In this document: piece by piece, positions 52,496 through 60,730 of the stretch
Position numbering within the stretch: the stretch's first letter is position 1
Layout: each line of letters starts with the position of its first letter
NCBI GenBank assembly: GCA_964434165.1
Contig: CAYSUS010000009.1
Location: forward strand, 35,231 to 99,230
DNA: 64,000 bases
Direction: 5' to 3'
From: CAYSUS01 sp964434165
GTDB lineage: Bacteria > Planctomycetota > Planctomycetia > Pirellulales > Thermoguttaceae
The notes under the pieces: generated by a model
What the model was told of the DNA's origin: nothing
The model's input: the letters and a program-made list of their open reading frames with translations, nothing else
Database searches by the model: none
Position numbers and translations under genes: made by a program

Positions 52496-52625
52496 GCGGA
52501 AACCGTGTGTCAGGCGTTAGGAGCCCGTCTTCGGAGGTCGGGACTCGGAGCTTCTGCGCGGGTCTGGGCTCACCATTCGCCAACCCCCATTCGTCCTTCG
52601 CCATTCGCCATTCGTTCTTTCCCCC

Positions 52626-52859
52626 TCACCCTCCGCCGATCGCCGGGAAGAGCCCGAGCTTTTCGCCGCCCTGGAGCGACTGGCCTAGCTCGCCGGCGCG
52701 GTTGTCGACGAACAGGATCCGCACCTGGTCGGCCGGAACGCCGAGCCGGTCGAGCACGTCGCGCACGGTCTGGCCCGAGTCGATCGGCACCTCGACCGAC
52801 GCGGCCCCGTTGCTGTAGGCCCGGAATGTGGCGTAGAGCTTCACCTGGACGTGAGGCAT
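52626..52859 (-). CDS. MoaD/ThiS-like sulfur carrier protein
   Basis: A 77-residue ubiquitin-fold protein that ends in GGG, the C-terminal Gly-Gly needed for adenylation and thiocarboxylate formation. The strands VQVKLYATFRAY, TVRDVLDRLGVP and RILFVDNRA fit MoaD, which gives sulfur to molybdopterin. It lies 134 nt downstream of the aldehyde:ferredoxin oxidoreductase gene on the same strand, and such a link is common for tungstopterin enzymes. A MITE-like element occupies the gap between the two. A role in the pterin cofactor of that enzyme is inferred. No MoaE or MoeB is nearby. Confidence 0.85.
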   Translation of the reverse strand: MPHVQVKLYATFRAYSNGAASVEVPIDSGQTVRDVLDRLGVPADQVRILFVDNRAGELGQSLQGGEKLGLFPAIGGG

Positions 52860-52893
52860 GGGAGGTCGGAGGTCTGCCGGTGGAGCCGCCTCT

Positions 52894-52987
52894 TTGGAGT
52901 GCGGCGATTCATCGCCGCTTCCTCATTTTCTTTGTGCGAAAAGTCTGAAGCGCAGCGCGAAAGCGGCGACCCGCCGCCGCACTCCAA
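52894..52987. mobile_element. MITE-like element between aor and the MoaD-like gene
   Basis: Perfect 13-bp terminal inverted repeats TTGGAGTGCGGCG and CGCCGCACTCCAA enclose about 68 nt. Inside is a hairpin GCGGCGAT-TC-ATCGCCGC (52902-52919) and a CTGAAGCGCAGCG run. There is no ORF and no clear target-site duplication. The element ends 6 nt before the stop of aor on the other side. Confidence 0.75.
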
Positions 52988-52992
52988 GGCGA

Positions 52993-54729
52993 CTACCCCA
53001 CGAAGTCGAACACCTTGTCCAGCTCCTCGTCCGGCACGGCGAAGGTCACGTTGTGCGGGGCGAGCTGCTCGGTGGAGAAGAAGCGGGGCAGGCGGTCGTC
53101 TTTTGTCGAAAAGCCGGCCGCCAGGTTGAACCGCCGTTCGTCCGCGAGGATCCGCTTGCCCAGCGCCCCGTAGTCGTCGGCCGTGAAGGGCCGGCCGTAG
53201 TACGCGCCGAGCATCTCGCACACGGCCTCCATGGCGCCCGGGTCGTCGAGCACGGCAAAGGCCACGAACAGGCACAGGCCCGAGGCGTCCACGGTCGCCG
53301 TGGCGACCTGCAGGGCCCGGCTGATCTCGATCTGTCCCGCGGGCGAGAGCGGATCGACGCGCCCGCCCACCCCCAGCACGTTCTGGCAGATGGCGTACCC
53401 TGCCGTGTGGTCGGCGCCCATCGTGGAGGTGGCGTAGGTCACGCCGATCCCCTGCACGGCGCGCGGATCGTAGGCCGGCATGGACTGGCCCTTGACCGTG
53501 GGGATGCGGCTGACGCCGTAGGTCTTGCCCAGCACCTCCGCCCCGGAGGCGACCAGGCGGCCCAGGGCCGTGCCCTTGCGGACCTCTTCCAACAGGCCGA
53601 TGGCGGCCTCGGCGTCGCCGAAGGGGATGATCCCCGCTTCCATGGCCACGCCGATGGTCACGCCGGTCTCGATCGTGTCCAGGCCCAGGTCATCGTCCAG
53701 ACGGTCCATGCGCGCGATCGCGTCGAGGTTGTCGATGCCGCAGTCGGCGCCGTGGGCCCAGATGGTCTCGTACTCCGGGCCCTTGGTCACGTACTCGCCC
53801 TGCTCGTCGACGTAGATCCGCGAGCACTTGATCGTGCAGCCGCGGTGGCAGGCGTGGGCGATCATGCCGTCGCGATCCACGATCAGGTCGTGCTGGTGCT
53901 CGCCGCTGATGGCCTCGGTGCCTTCGAACTGGCCGGTGCTGAAGTTCCGCGTCGGGTAAGCCCCGGCCTCGTTGATCACGTTGGCCAGGGCGTTGGTGCC
54001 GAACTTGGGGAGCGTCTGGCCGGTCAGCGGGTGATTCTTGAGGGCCTCGGCGAATTTCTTGACGGCCGCCTTGAAGGCTTCAGGCTCGCCCGCCACGGGG
54101 CGCTCGCCGCCAGCCGGATCGACCACGATGACCTTGATGCCCTTGGAGCCCATCACCGCGCCGAGCCCGCCGCGCCCGGCGTGGCGCGTGGGCCGGCCTT
54201 CGACGTCCGTGACGGCGACGGTCGAGGAGGCCGTCTTCATCTCGCCGGCCGGTCCGATCGAGATGCAGGCCACCTTCTCGCCGAACTGCCCGATGGAGCG
54301 CTCGGCCGTTTCGTAGTTGCCCAGCCCACGCAGATCGTCGGCCGGCTCGATGCGGAGCCCCTCGCGATCGACCACCAGGCGATACCGCTTGTCCTCGGCC
54401 GGCTTGCCTTCGAGCACGACGGCCTGGATGCCCAGGGCCGCCAGGGCCAGCGCGCCCATGCCGCCCGAGTTGGCCTCCTTGATGCCGCCGGTCAGCGGGC
54501 TCTTGGCACCGACCGAGAGCCGCCCCGCACAAACCGCGCCCGTGCCAGTGAGGATGCCCGGGGCGATGACCAGCTTGTTCTCGGCCGCCAGCGGGTGGCA
54601 GGTCGGCGGGACTTCGGCGGCGACCATCGCCGAGGTGAGCCCGCGCCCCCCCAGCGCCCGATAGGCCTCCGAAGGCTCTTCCCGGCGCACGCTCAGGTCC
54701 GTCATGTTCACGCGGTAGATCACGCTCAT
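52993..54729 (-). CDS. aor: Aldehyde:ferredoxin oxidoreductase family (tungstopterin)
   Basis: These enzymes oxidise aldehydes to carboxylates, or reduce acids, with tungsten-bispterin and a [4Fe-4S] cluster, passing electrons to ferredoxin; they are typical of anaerobes. The 578-residue protein has YRVNMTDLSV and GGRGLTS at the N-terminus, GPAGE and GRGGLGAVMGSKGIK in domain 1, and the cluster ligands CHRGCTIKC (C-x3-C-x3-C, about 286-294). A fourth Cys lies near 484 (DASGLCLF). The ATG is at 54729. Substrate specificity within the family (AOR, FOR, GOR, WOR) is not readable. The MoaD-like gene downstream suggests cofactor supply. Confidence 0.95.
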   Translation of the reverse strand: MSVIYRVNMTDLSVRREEPSEAYRALGGRGLTSAMVAAEVPPTCHPLAAENKLVIAPGILTGTGAVCAGRLSVGAKSPLTGGIKEANSGGMGALALAALGIQAVVLEGKPAEDKRYRLVVDREGLRIEPADDLRGLGNYETAERSIGQFGEKVACISIGPAGEMKTASSTVAVTDVEGRPTRHAGRGGLGAVMGSKGIKVIVVDPAGGERPVAGEPEAFKAAVKKFAEALKNHPLTGQTLPKFGTNALANVINEAGAYPTRNFSTGQFEGTEAISGEHQHDLIVDRDGMIAHACHRGCTIKCSRIYVDEQGEYVTKGPEYETIWAHGADCGIDNLDAIARMDRLDDDLGLDTIETGVTIGVAMEAGIIPFGDAEAAIGLLEEVRKGTALGRLVASGAEVLGKTYGVSRIPTVKGQSMPAYDPRAVQGIGVTYATSTMGADHTAGYAICQNVLGVGGRVDPLSPAGQIEISRALQVATATVDASGLCLFVAFAVLDDPGAMEAVCEMLGAYYGRPFTADDYGALGKRILADERRFNLAAGFSTKDDRLPRFFSTEQLAPHNVTFAVPDEELDKVFDFVG

Positions 54730-54873
54730 GGCCTTGCCTCCGAAGGGGCTGGAGAAGCTCGGGCTTTCCCGTAAGGTAGAGGCCGGTGCGCGACCGTGTC
54801 AAGCAAGGCGCGCAAGCTCGTCGGAGAGGAGGGGCCTGGTCGGGCCTCCGGACACGGGCGTCCGAGCAGCCTG

Positions 54874-57456
54874 CTACCGGCTCGCCCGCCGCACGGGACT
54901 CCGCTCCCACTTGAAGCCCGCCGACTTCTTGATGTTTTCGAACCAGTCCCTGCGAATCCTGTTGTGGTCGAACCTCGCGACGCTTGCGTACTTCTCGTAC
55001 GGGTCGGCCAGGAACAGCTGCCAGAGCACGGCGGGGGAGGGCTCGAACGAGGCGACGCGCACGACGTAGGCCACGGTCTTGGGCTGGTTGAAGGCCACGC
55101 CCACCTCGCCCGACTCCATCTCGAACACCGCCCGCATGAAGTCGTCGCCCGGCATGTTGACCCCGCTAACCGAGCTGATCTGCGGCGGCGGGGCCTGCTG
55201 CATCATCGTCGGCGGGACGCTGCCGTGCGTTAGCCAACTGAAGGGGCCCGCGTCGATGACCGTCACACCCGGCTCGTCCGCGAGCGATTCTCTCAGCGGG
55301 CTCTTCTCCTTGCGGGCCTGGGCGGCCAAAGCCGCGGCGGCGTCGCGGGCAAGGCTGCGGGCCTGGACCATCTTCCACTCGCGGAGCACGCGCTTGTGGA
55401 TCTCCTCGGTGTCCTCGCGCATGCGCTCGGCCAGCACCCGCTTCTCGGCCGCCTCCTGCTCCCTGCCCTGCGAGGCAAGCTTCTCCGCCTCCTTCTCGGC
55501 CTCCCTGGCGTCGGAATCGTCCCACGAGGGCACCCGGTCCCTGGCCTCGTCGATCTTCCAGAACAGGAACTCCGCGTCGAGATCGCGCGACAGGGTCGGT
55601 TGATAGGTCGGCCTGCCCTGAAACACGAACTGCAGGAACGGATCGCGCTCGCCCACCACCGACTGCGCGATGTCCAGCGACTCGGCTTCCATCTCCGAGA
55701 GGAGGCCCGTCTTGCGATAGGCCAGTCCGTCCTTCTCCGCCAACTCGGCCATGGAGAGCGGCTCGGGCATGCTCTCCTCATCGGTGGCGTTGATCCGCGC
55801 GTAGGAGTAATCCATCATCCGCTGCTTGAGCTTGGCGAGGATCTCCTCGATCTCGAGCCTCGCCTTCTCGCGGGCGAGGATGTCGCGGATCTGGTCCTTC
55901 ACTTCCTCCAGCGGCGTGAACTTGGGCGGTTCGGGCTTGTCCTTGGCATCGGGCCCGGCCTTCTCTTGAGGCTTTTCGTCGGGTTTCTCGGTCGGCTTGC
56001 CCTCCGGGTTGGAGGCCGGCGCCTCCCCGGCCCTCGGGGCCGGCGCTTCGGGCGGTTCCTTGGTGACGGCGGGCTTCGAGTCGGGCTTCGCCGCCGAGGT
56101 CGCCTTCGGTTTCGGGGCAGGCTCCGCCTCGGGCTCTTGCGTCGCTTCCTCGAAGTAAGACACGAGCCGGAACGGCGAGCGCCGCCGCCGCGACGCGCCT
56201 TCCTCGGTCTCTGGCTCCGGCTTCTCCTCGGGCTCCGCCTCCTTCGGCTCGGCCTCTCCCTCGGGCTGGGCCGGCTTCTTGCGCGGCGGCCCAATGGCCC
56301 CCGGTTCGTCGTCGGGCTTGGCGGCCTCCTTCTTCGGATCCGGTTTCACCTCGGGCTTGACTGCCGGCTTCGCACCCGGCTCGGGCGGCTCATCGGCTTT
56401 CGTTGCCGGCTTCTCGTCTGGTTTGCCGACCGGCTTCTCGACCGGCTTCTCGACCGGCTTCTCGACCGGCTTCTCGACCGGCTTCTCGACCGGCTTCACC
56501 TCGGGCTTGTTCTTGGACTTGGAGGAGGGCCCTTCCTCAGGCTTGGACTCCGGCTTGTCTTTCGGCTCCTTCGGCTTGTCTTTCGGCTCCTCCGGCTCGT
56601 CGATCTCGGGAAGGCTCGTCTGGAGAAAGTGCGGGTCCTTGTTCTCCTCGTAGTACTCGGCGATCTGCTCGTCGGTGATCGACTTGGCATCGACGAAATC
56701 GTCGATCTCGGCCTTGAAGTACTCCAGGGCGACACGGGGCGGAAAGCGGAAACCCGGGTCCGGCGAGGCCGGATCGGGATAGTCGTCCTTGTGCTGCTCG
56801 AAGAACTCCCGCAGCGTCGATTCCTCGGGCTCCTCGACCTGGTCCACGTACTTGGCCACCGGCTCGGCCACGACCTCGACCGTGGCCCTGCGGTTCAGTC
56901 GCTGGTAGTAATCCCAACGCTGGGCCGGCGTGGCCGGCTCCAGGGCGGTTTCCATCATCTGGGCCATCTGCTGGGCCGCGATGTCCACGCGCAGGGCCTC
57001 GAACAACTGCTGCTCCGAGATGCCCGACTGCTGGAGGACCTCGCGGATCGTCTTGGCCGGCACCTGCCCCCCGGTCATCGTGCGGATGTAGGCGTTGATC
57101 GCGTCGTTGCTGACGACCAGCCCCAGGTCCTTGGCGTGGTGGTAGAGGAGCCAGGTCTCGACCACCTGCTCCTCCGAGGGGGGGCGGACCGGCAATGGCA
57201 TCCCCATCGTTCGATAGACCCCCTCGAAGAAGTTCAGCACGATGTTCCGCTGCCACATCAGCCTCTCGAGATGGTCCTCGGACAGGTCACCGTACTTGTC
57301 GGTGGTGACGACCAAATTCTCCGCATCGCGGCCGCCGGACGACAGCGAGTCGAACACCGGGCCGGAGAGAAAAACGAAGGCGATCATCGCCATCAACCCC
57401 AGCGTGGCGATCATCACTTTCTGGTGCTTGCGGAAGATCGTGAACGGGCTGGCCAT
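54874..57456 (-). CDS. SurA/PpiD-like periplasmic chaperone with a Pro/Lys/Glu insert
   Basis: A membrane-anchored SurA_N-type chaperone of 860 residues. Residues 14-34 are one membrane helix; residues about 60-200 are the SurA-like helical domain (HHAKDLGLVVSNDAINAYIRTMTGG, QMAQMMETALEPATPAQRWDYYQRLN). The usual IAEYYEENKD ... FTPLEEVKDQIRDILAR join is interrupted at about 283-510 by a disordered insert of Lys, Pro, Glu, Asp and Ala, including five VEKP repeats. The C-terminal part is helical and charged. A rotamase domain is not visible, so it may be a chaperone without isomerase activity. The ATG at 57456 diverges from topA. Confidence 0.85.
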   Translation of the reverse strand: MASPFTIFRKHQKVMIATLGLMAMIAFVFLSGPVFDSLSSGGRDAENLVVTTDKYGDLSEDHLERLMWQRNIVLNFFEGVYRTMGMPLPVRPPSEEQVVETWLLYHHAKDLGLVVSNDAINAYIRTMTGGQVPAKTIREVLQQSGISEQQLFEALRVDIAAQQMAQMMETALEPATPAQRWDYYQRLNRRATVEVVAEPVAKYVDQVEEPEESTLREFFEQHKDDYPDPASPDPGFRFPPRVALEYFKAEIDDFVDAKSITDEQIAEYYEENKDPHFLQTSLPEIDEPEEPKDKPKEPKDKPESKPEEGPSSKSKNKPEVKPVEKPVEKPVEKPVEKPVEKPVGKPDEKPATKADEPPEPGAKPAVKPEVKPDPKKEAAKPDDEPGAIGPPRKKPAQPEGEAEPKEAEPEEKPEPETEEGASRRRRSPFRLVSYFEEATQEPEAEPAPKPKATSAAKPDSKPAVTKEPPEAPAPRAGEAPASNPEGKPTEKPDEKPQEKAGPDAKDKPEPPKFTPLEEVKDQIRDILAREKARLEIEEILAKLKQRMMDYSYARINATDEESMPEPLSMAELAEKDGLAYRKTGLLSEMEAESLDIAQSVVGERDPFLQFVFQGRPTYQPTLSRDLDAEFLFWKIDEARDRVPSWDDSDAREAEKEAEKLASQGREQEAAEKRVLAERMREDTEEIHKRVLREWKMVQARSLARDAAAALAAQARKEKSPLRESLADEPGVTVIDAGPFSWLTHGSVPPTMMQQAPPPQISSVSGVNMPGDDFMRAVFEMESGEVGVAFNQPKTVAYVVRVASFEPSPAVLWQLFLADPYEKYASVARFDHNRIRRDWFENIKKSAGFKWERSPVRRASR
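56431..56490. repeat. Five perfect 12-bp repeats encoding VEKP
   Basis: CGGCTTCTCGAC is repeated five times without change, flanked by degenerate units such as GTTTGCCGAC before and CGGCTTCACCTC after. The number of units could vary between strains by slippage without breaking the frame. Confidence 0.95.
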
Positions 57457-57500
57457 GGCTTCGTATGCCTCTTAAGGGGGCGGCGGGCTGCCATTTCGAC

Positions 57501-57528
57501 TTGACAACCACCACACTGGACGATTAAT
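57501..57528 (+). promoter_or_regulatory. Candidate topA promoter
   Basis: A perfect TTGACA (57501-57506), a 16-nt spacer and ATTAAT (57523-57528) point toward topA. Confidence 0.45.
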
Positions 57529-57565
57529 GGTGAGCCGATTCCCACAGACCGACCCGAAACCGGAA

Positions 57566-57593
57566 ATTGTAAATCTGGTGAACCTAAATGCAA
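57566..57593 (-). promoter_or_regulatory. Candidate promoter for the SurA/PpiD-like gene
   Basis: On the minus strand TTGCAT (57593-57588), a 16-nt spacer and TACAAT (57571-57566) point toward the chaperone gene, with a leader of about 105 nt. It lies downstream of and faces past the topA promoter, so the two transcripts would overlap. Confidence 0.45.
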
Positions 57594-57726
57594 TCCCAAA
57601 AAGGAGTCAGGTCATGCCGGGCATGCGGCTGTTGATGCCTCGGACTGCCGGATTCACGGCTTCCTGCTCCCGCGGCTGATATCTACGTAGGACCCCAAGC
57701 AAAGTCCCTAGGCTTCCCATTTCCAC

Positions 57727-60441
57727 ATGGCCAAGACCGCAAGAGCCCCGGACGGCACCTCCCTGGTCATCGTTGAGTCTCCTGCCAAGGCCCGCACGAT
57801 CAGCCGCTTCCTTGGGTCGGGCTACGCGATCGAGGCCAGCATCGGCCACATCCGAGACCTACCTCAAGGGGCCAAAGACATCCCCGAAAAGTACAAGGGC
57901 GAGGAGTGGCGCCATCTGGGGGTGAATGTCAAGCAGGATTTCGATCCGGTGTACGTCGTCCCCCGCGAGAAGAGCAAGCAGGTCCGCAAACTCAAAGACC
58001 TGCTCAAGTCGGCCAAGGACCTCTACCTGGCGACGGACGAGGATCGCGAGGGGGAGGCGATTAGCTGGCACCTGTGCGAGGTGCTCAAGCCCAAGGTCCC
58101 GGTACGCCGCTTGGTGTTCCACGAGATCACCAAGGAGGCGATCGAGCAGGCGCTGACCGAGCCCCGCGACATCGACGAGGACCTCGTGCGGGCGCAAGAG
58201 GCGCGGCGGATCGTCGATCGACTGTACGGGTACGAGGTCTCGCCCCTTTTGTGGCGCAAGATCGGGCCTCGCCTGTCGGCCGGACGCGTGCAGAGTGTGG
58301 CCGTGCGCCTCATTGTCGATCGCGAGCGCCAGCGGCGGGCGTTCGTGTCGGCCTCCTACTGGGACCTGCTGGGCACGTTCGCCAAGCAGGGGGGCGAGCG
58401 CTTCCAGGCCGAGCTCATCTCGGCCGACGGCCGGCGTGTGCCGACCAGCCGCGACTTCGACTCGGCCACCGGCAAGGTCAAGGACGATTCGCTGCTGCTG
58501 CTCGACGAGGCGGCCGCGACCGGCCTGATGGGGCGGCTCCGCCAGGGCCAGGCCCGCGTGGCGAGCCTGGAAGACAAGCCCTACACGTCCAAACCCTACG
58601 CCCCCTTCACCACGAGCACCCTCCAGCAGGAGGCGAACCGCAAGTACGGGTTCACCGCCCGGCGGACCATGCAGGCCGCCCAGAGCCTGTACGAGAACGG
58701 CCACATCACCTACATGCGGACCGACTCCACCACGTTGGCCGCCGTGGCGGTCGAGGCGGCGCGCCAGTTGGTGGCTTCGCTCTTCGGGGCGGAGTACCTG
58801 CCCGAGAAGCCCCGGGTTTACGCGACCAAGGTCCGCAACGCGCAAGAGGCCCACGAAGCGATCCGGCCGGCCGGTCATCCCTTCGATCATCCCGACGCGC
58901 TGAAGGACGAGCTCAGTCCCGACGAGTTCCGCCTCTACGACCTGATCTGGAAACGCACCGTGGCATGCCAGATGGCCGACGCCCGCGGCCACACCATCAC
59001 GATCGCCGTCGAGGTGGACGGCGCCGTGTTCCAGGTCAGCGGGCGCACGATCGACTTCCCGGGCTACCTGCGGGCCTACGTCGAGGGGACCGACGATCCG
59101 CAGGCGGAGCTGAACGGCACGGAGAAAGTCCTTCCCAAGGTCGCCGAGGGCGAAGTACTCCAGGTGGCCGACCTGGAGGCCAAGGAGCACAACACGCAGC
59201 CCCCCTCGCGCTTCAGCGAGGCGGCGCTCACCCGCGAGCTGGAGAAGCGGGGCATCGGCCGGCCCAGCACCTACGCGGCGATCATCGACACGATCCTCGC
59301 CCGCGACTACGTGTTCAAGAAGGGCAACGCCTTGGTGCCCACGTGGACGGCCTTCGCCGTGGTGCAGCTCCTGGAGGAGCACCTGCCCGATCTGGTCGAC
59401 TACGCCTTCACCGCCGAGATGGAGGACGAGCTCGACGCCATCAGCCGCGGCGAGATGGAGCACGTGGAATACCTGCGGCAGTTCTACTTCGGCGGCGAGC
59501 ACCCGGGCCTGAAGCCGCAACTGGAGAACAAGGTCGACGAGATCGACGCCCGCGACGTGGGCCGCATCCACATCGGCCAGCCCGACCGGCCCGGGCAGGA
59601 AGGCGAGCCGATCTGCGTGCGCGTCGGGCGGTACGGGCCGTTCATCGAGCAGGGGTCGCGCCGCGCCAGCCTGCCCGACAAGCTCGCGCCCGACGAACTG
59701 ACCGTCGAGGGCGCCCTCGATCTGTTGAGCAAGGCGGAGCAGGGCGACGAGCCGCTGGGGTATTGCCCTGAGACGGGCAAGCCCGTGTTCCTCAAGACCG
59801 GCCGGTTCGGGCCGTACGTCCAGCGCGGCTCGCCCGAGGACGACGAGAAGCCGCAGAATGCGTCGCTTCTGCGCGGAATGAACCCCGAGGACGTGTCGCT
59901 CCACACCGCGCTGGCCCTCTTGAGCCTGCCGCGGACCGTGGGCGAGCATCCGCAGTCGGGCGAGCCGGTGCTCGCGCAGAACGGCCGGTTCGGGCCGTTT
60001 GTCAAGTGCGGCGACGAGACGCGGTCGCTGCCCGACGACGTCTCGCCTCTGGACGTCACCATGGAACAGGCCCTGGACCTCCTGGCCAAGCCCAAGGGCG
60101 GCCGGCGCGCGGGGCCGAGCAAGAAGGAGCCGCTGAAGGTCTTCGAAGCCTCGCCGGTCACCGGCAACCCCGTGCATCTGTTGGCCGGGCGGTACGGTCC
60201 CTACGTGACTGACGGCGAGACGAACGCCTCGCTCCCGCGCGGCATGAGCCCCGAGGAGGTGACGTTCGAGCGGGCCATGGACCTGTTGGCCACGCGCAAG
60301 GCGTCGGGCCCCGCACGTCGTCCTGCCCGCAAGAAGGCCGCCAAGAAGAAGGCCCCGGCCAAGAGGAAATCTGCCACGAAGAAGACGCCGAAGAAGAAGG
60401 CCACGAAGAAGGCGGCCAGGAAGAAGTCGAAGGGCGAGTGA
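57727..60441 (+). CDS. topA: DNA topoisomerase I with basic tail
   Basis: Type IA topoisomerase that relaxes negative supercoils. The 904 residues hold the Toprim domain (VIVESPAKARTI at 13-24, ATDEDREGEAISWH), YGYEVSPLLW, LSAGRVQSVAVRLI, and the catalytic Tyr329 in HITYMRTDS. IGRPSTYAAIIDTI follows. From about 630 there are four C-terminal topoisomerase repeats of the type RYGPFIEQGSRRASLPD, RFGPYVQRG, GRFGPFVKCG and RYGPYVTDG, and no cysteine zinc fingers. The last 40 or so residues are Lys/Ala-rich (KKAAKKKAPAKRK), like a histone H1 tail, and likely aid DNA binding. Domain order otherwise is standard. Confidence 0.97.
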   Translation: MAKTARAPDGTSLVIVESPAKARTISRFLGSGYAIEASIGHIRDLPQGAKDIPEKYKGEEWRHLGVNVKQDFDPVYVVPREKSKQVRKLKDLLKSAKDLYLATDEDREGEAISWHLCEVLKPKVPVRRLVFHEITKEAIEQALTEPRDIDEDLVRAQEARRIVDRLYGYEVSPLLWRKIGPRLSAGRVQSVAVRLIVDRERQRRAFVSASYWDLLGTFAKQGGERFQAELISADGRRVPTSRDFDSATGKVKDDSLLLLDEAAATGLMGRLRQGQARVASLEDKPYTSKPYAPFTTSTLQQEANRKYGFTARRTMQAAQSLYENGHITYMRTDSTTLAAVAVEAARQLVASLFGAEYLPEKPRVYATKVRNAQEAHEAIRPAGHPFDHPDALKDELSPDEFRLYDLIWKRTVACQMADARGHTITIAVEVDGAVFQVSGRTIDFPGYLRAYVEGTDDPQAELNGTEKVLPKVAEGEVLQVADLEAKEHNTQPPSRFSEAALTRELEKRGIGRPSTYAAIIDTILARDYVFKKGNALVPTWTAFAVVQLLEEHLPDLVDYAFTAEMEDELDAISRGEMEHVEYLRQFYFGGEHPGLKPQLENKVDEIDARDVGRIHIGQPDRPGQEGEPICVRVGRYGPFIEQGSRRASLPDKLAPDELTVEGALDLLSKAEQGDEPLGYCPETGKPVFLKTGRFGPYVQRGSPEDDEKPQNASLLRGMNPEDVSLHTALALLSLPRTVGEHPQSGEPVLAQNGRFGPFVKCGDETRSLPDDVSPLDVTMEQALDLLAKPKGGRRAGPSKKEPLKVFEASPVTGNPVHLLAGRYGPYVTDGETNASLPRGMSPEEVTFERAMDLLATRKASGPARRPARKKAAKKKAPAKRKSATKKTPKKKATKKAARKKSKGE

Positions 60442-60730
60442 CGAGCCGGGCTTCGTGGGGGGCCTCTTGCCGCGTGGACGGGCTCTCTCGGTTCGACCTT
60501 CGCGCAGACCACGCGTTTCCTTGCCCAGCTTACGCGTGGACCCCGGGCTGTCCGATCGGCGCTTGAGTGCCCCTGCCGGCTTGGGGATTGCCTGGATAAC
60601 GGCTACCGATTCCCGGGCGGCGCCGTCCTTAAATCCATCTCATCCGGCATGGCCGTCAGGACCGAACAAACCTGATAGGGTCCCCTAGTGGCTTCATGGA
60701 GGTCCCCCGTCGATTCGGCCCAGCTTTCCC

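Larger units (their letters stand above)
57457..57726. other. 270-nt divergent region between the chaperone and topA
   Basis: An AT-richer island holds two oppositely directed promoters (below). No small gene or repeat is seen. The topA leader would be about 190 nt and its start lacks a clear ribosome-binding site. Confidence 0.6.

Noticed and set aside
56431..56490. Regular repeats that might be a CRISPR array
   Set aside because: The 12-bp units are head to tail without spacers and keep the reading frame of the chaperone gene, so they are coding repeats.
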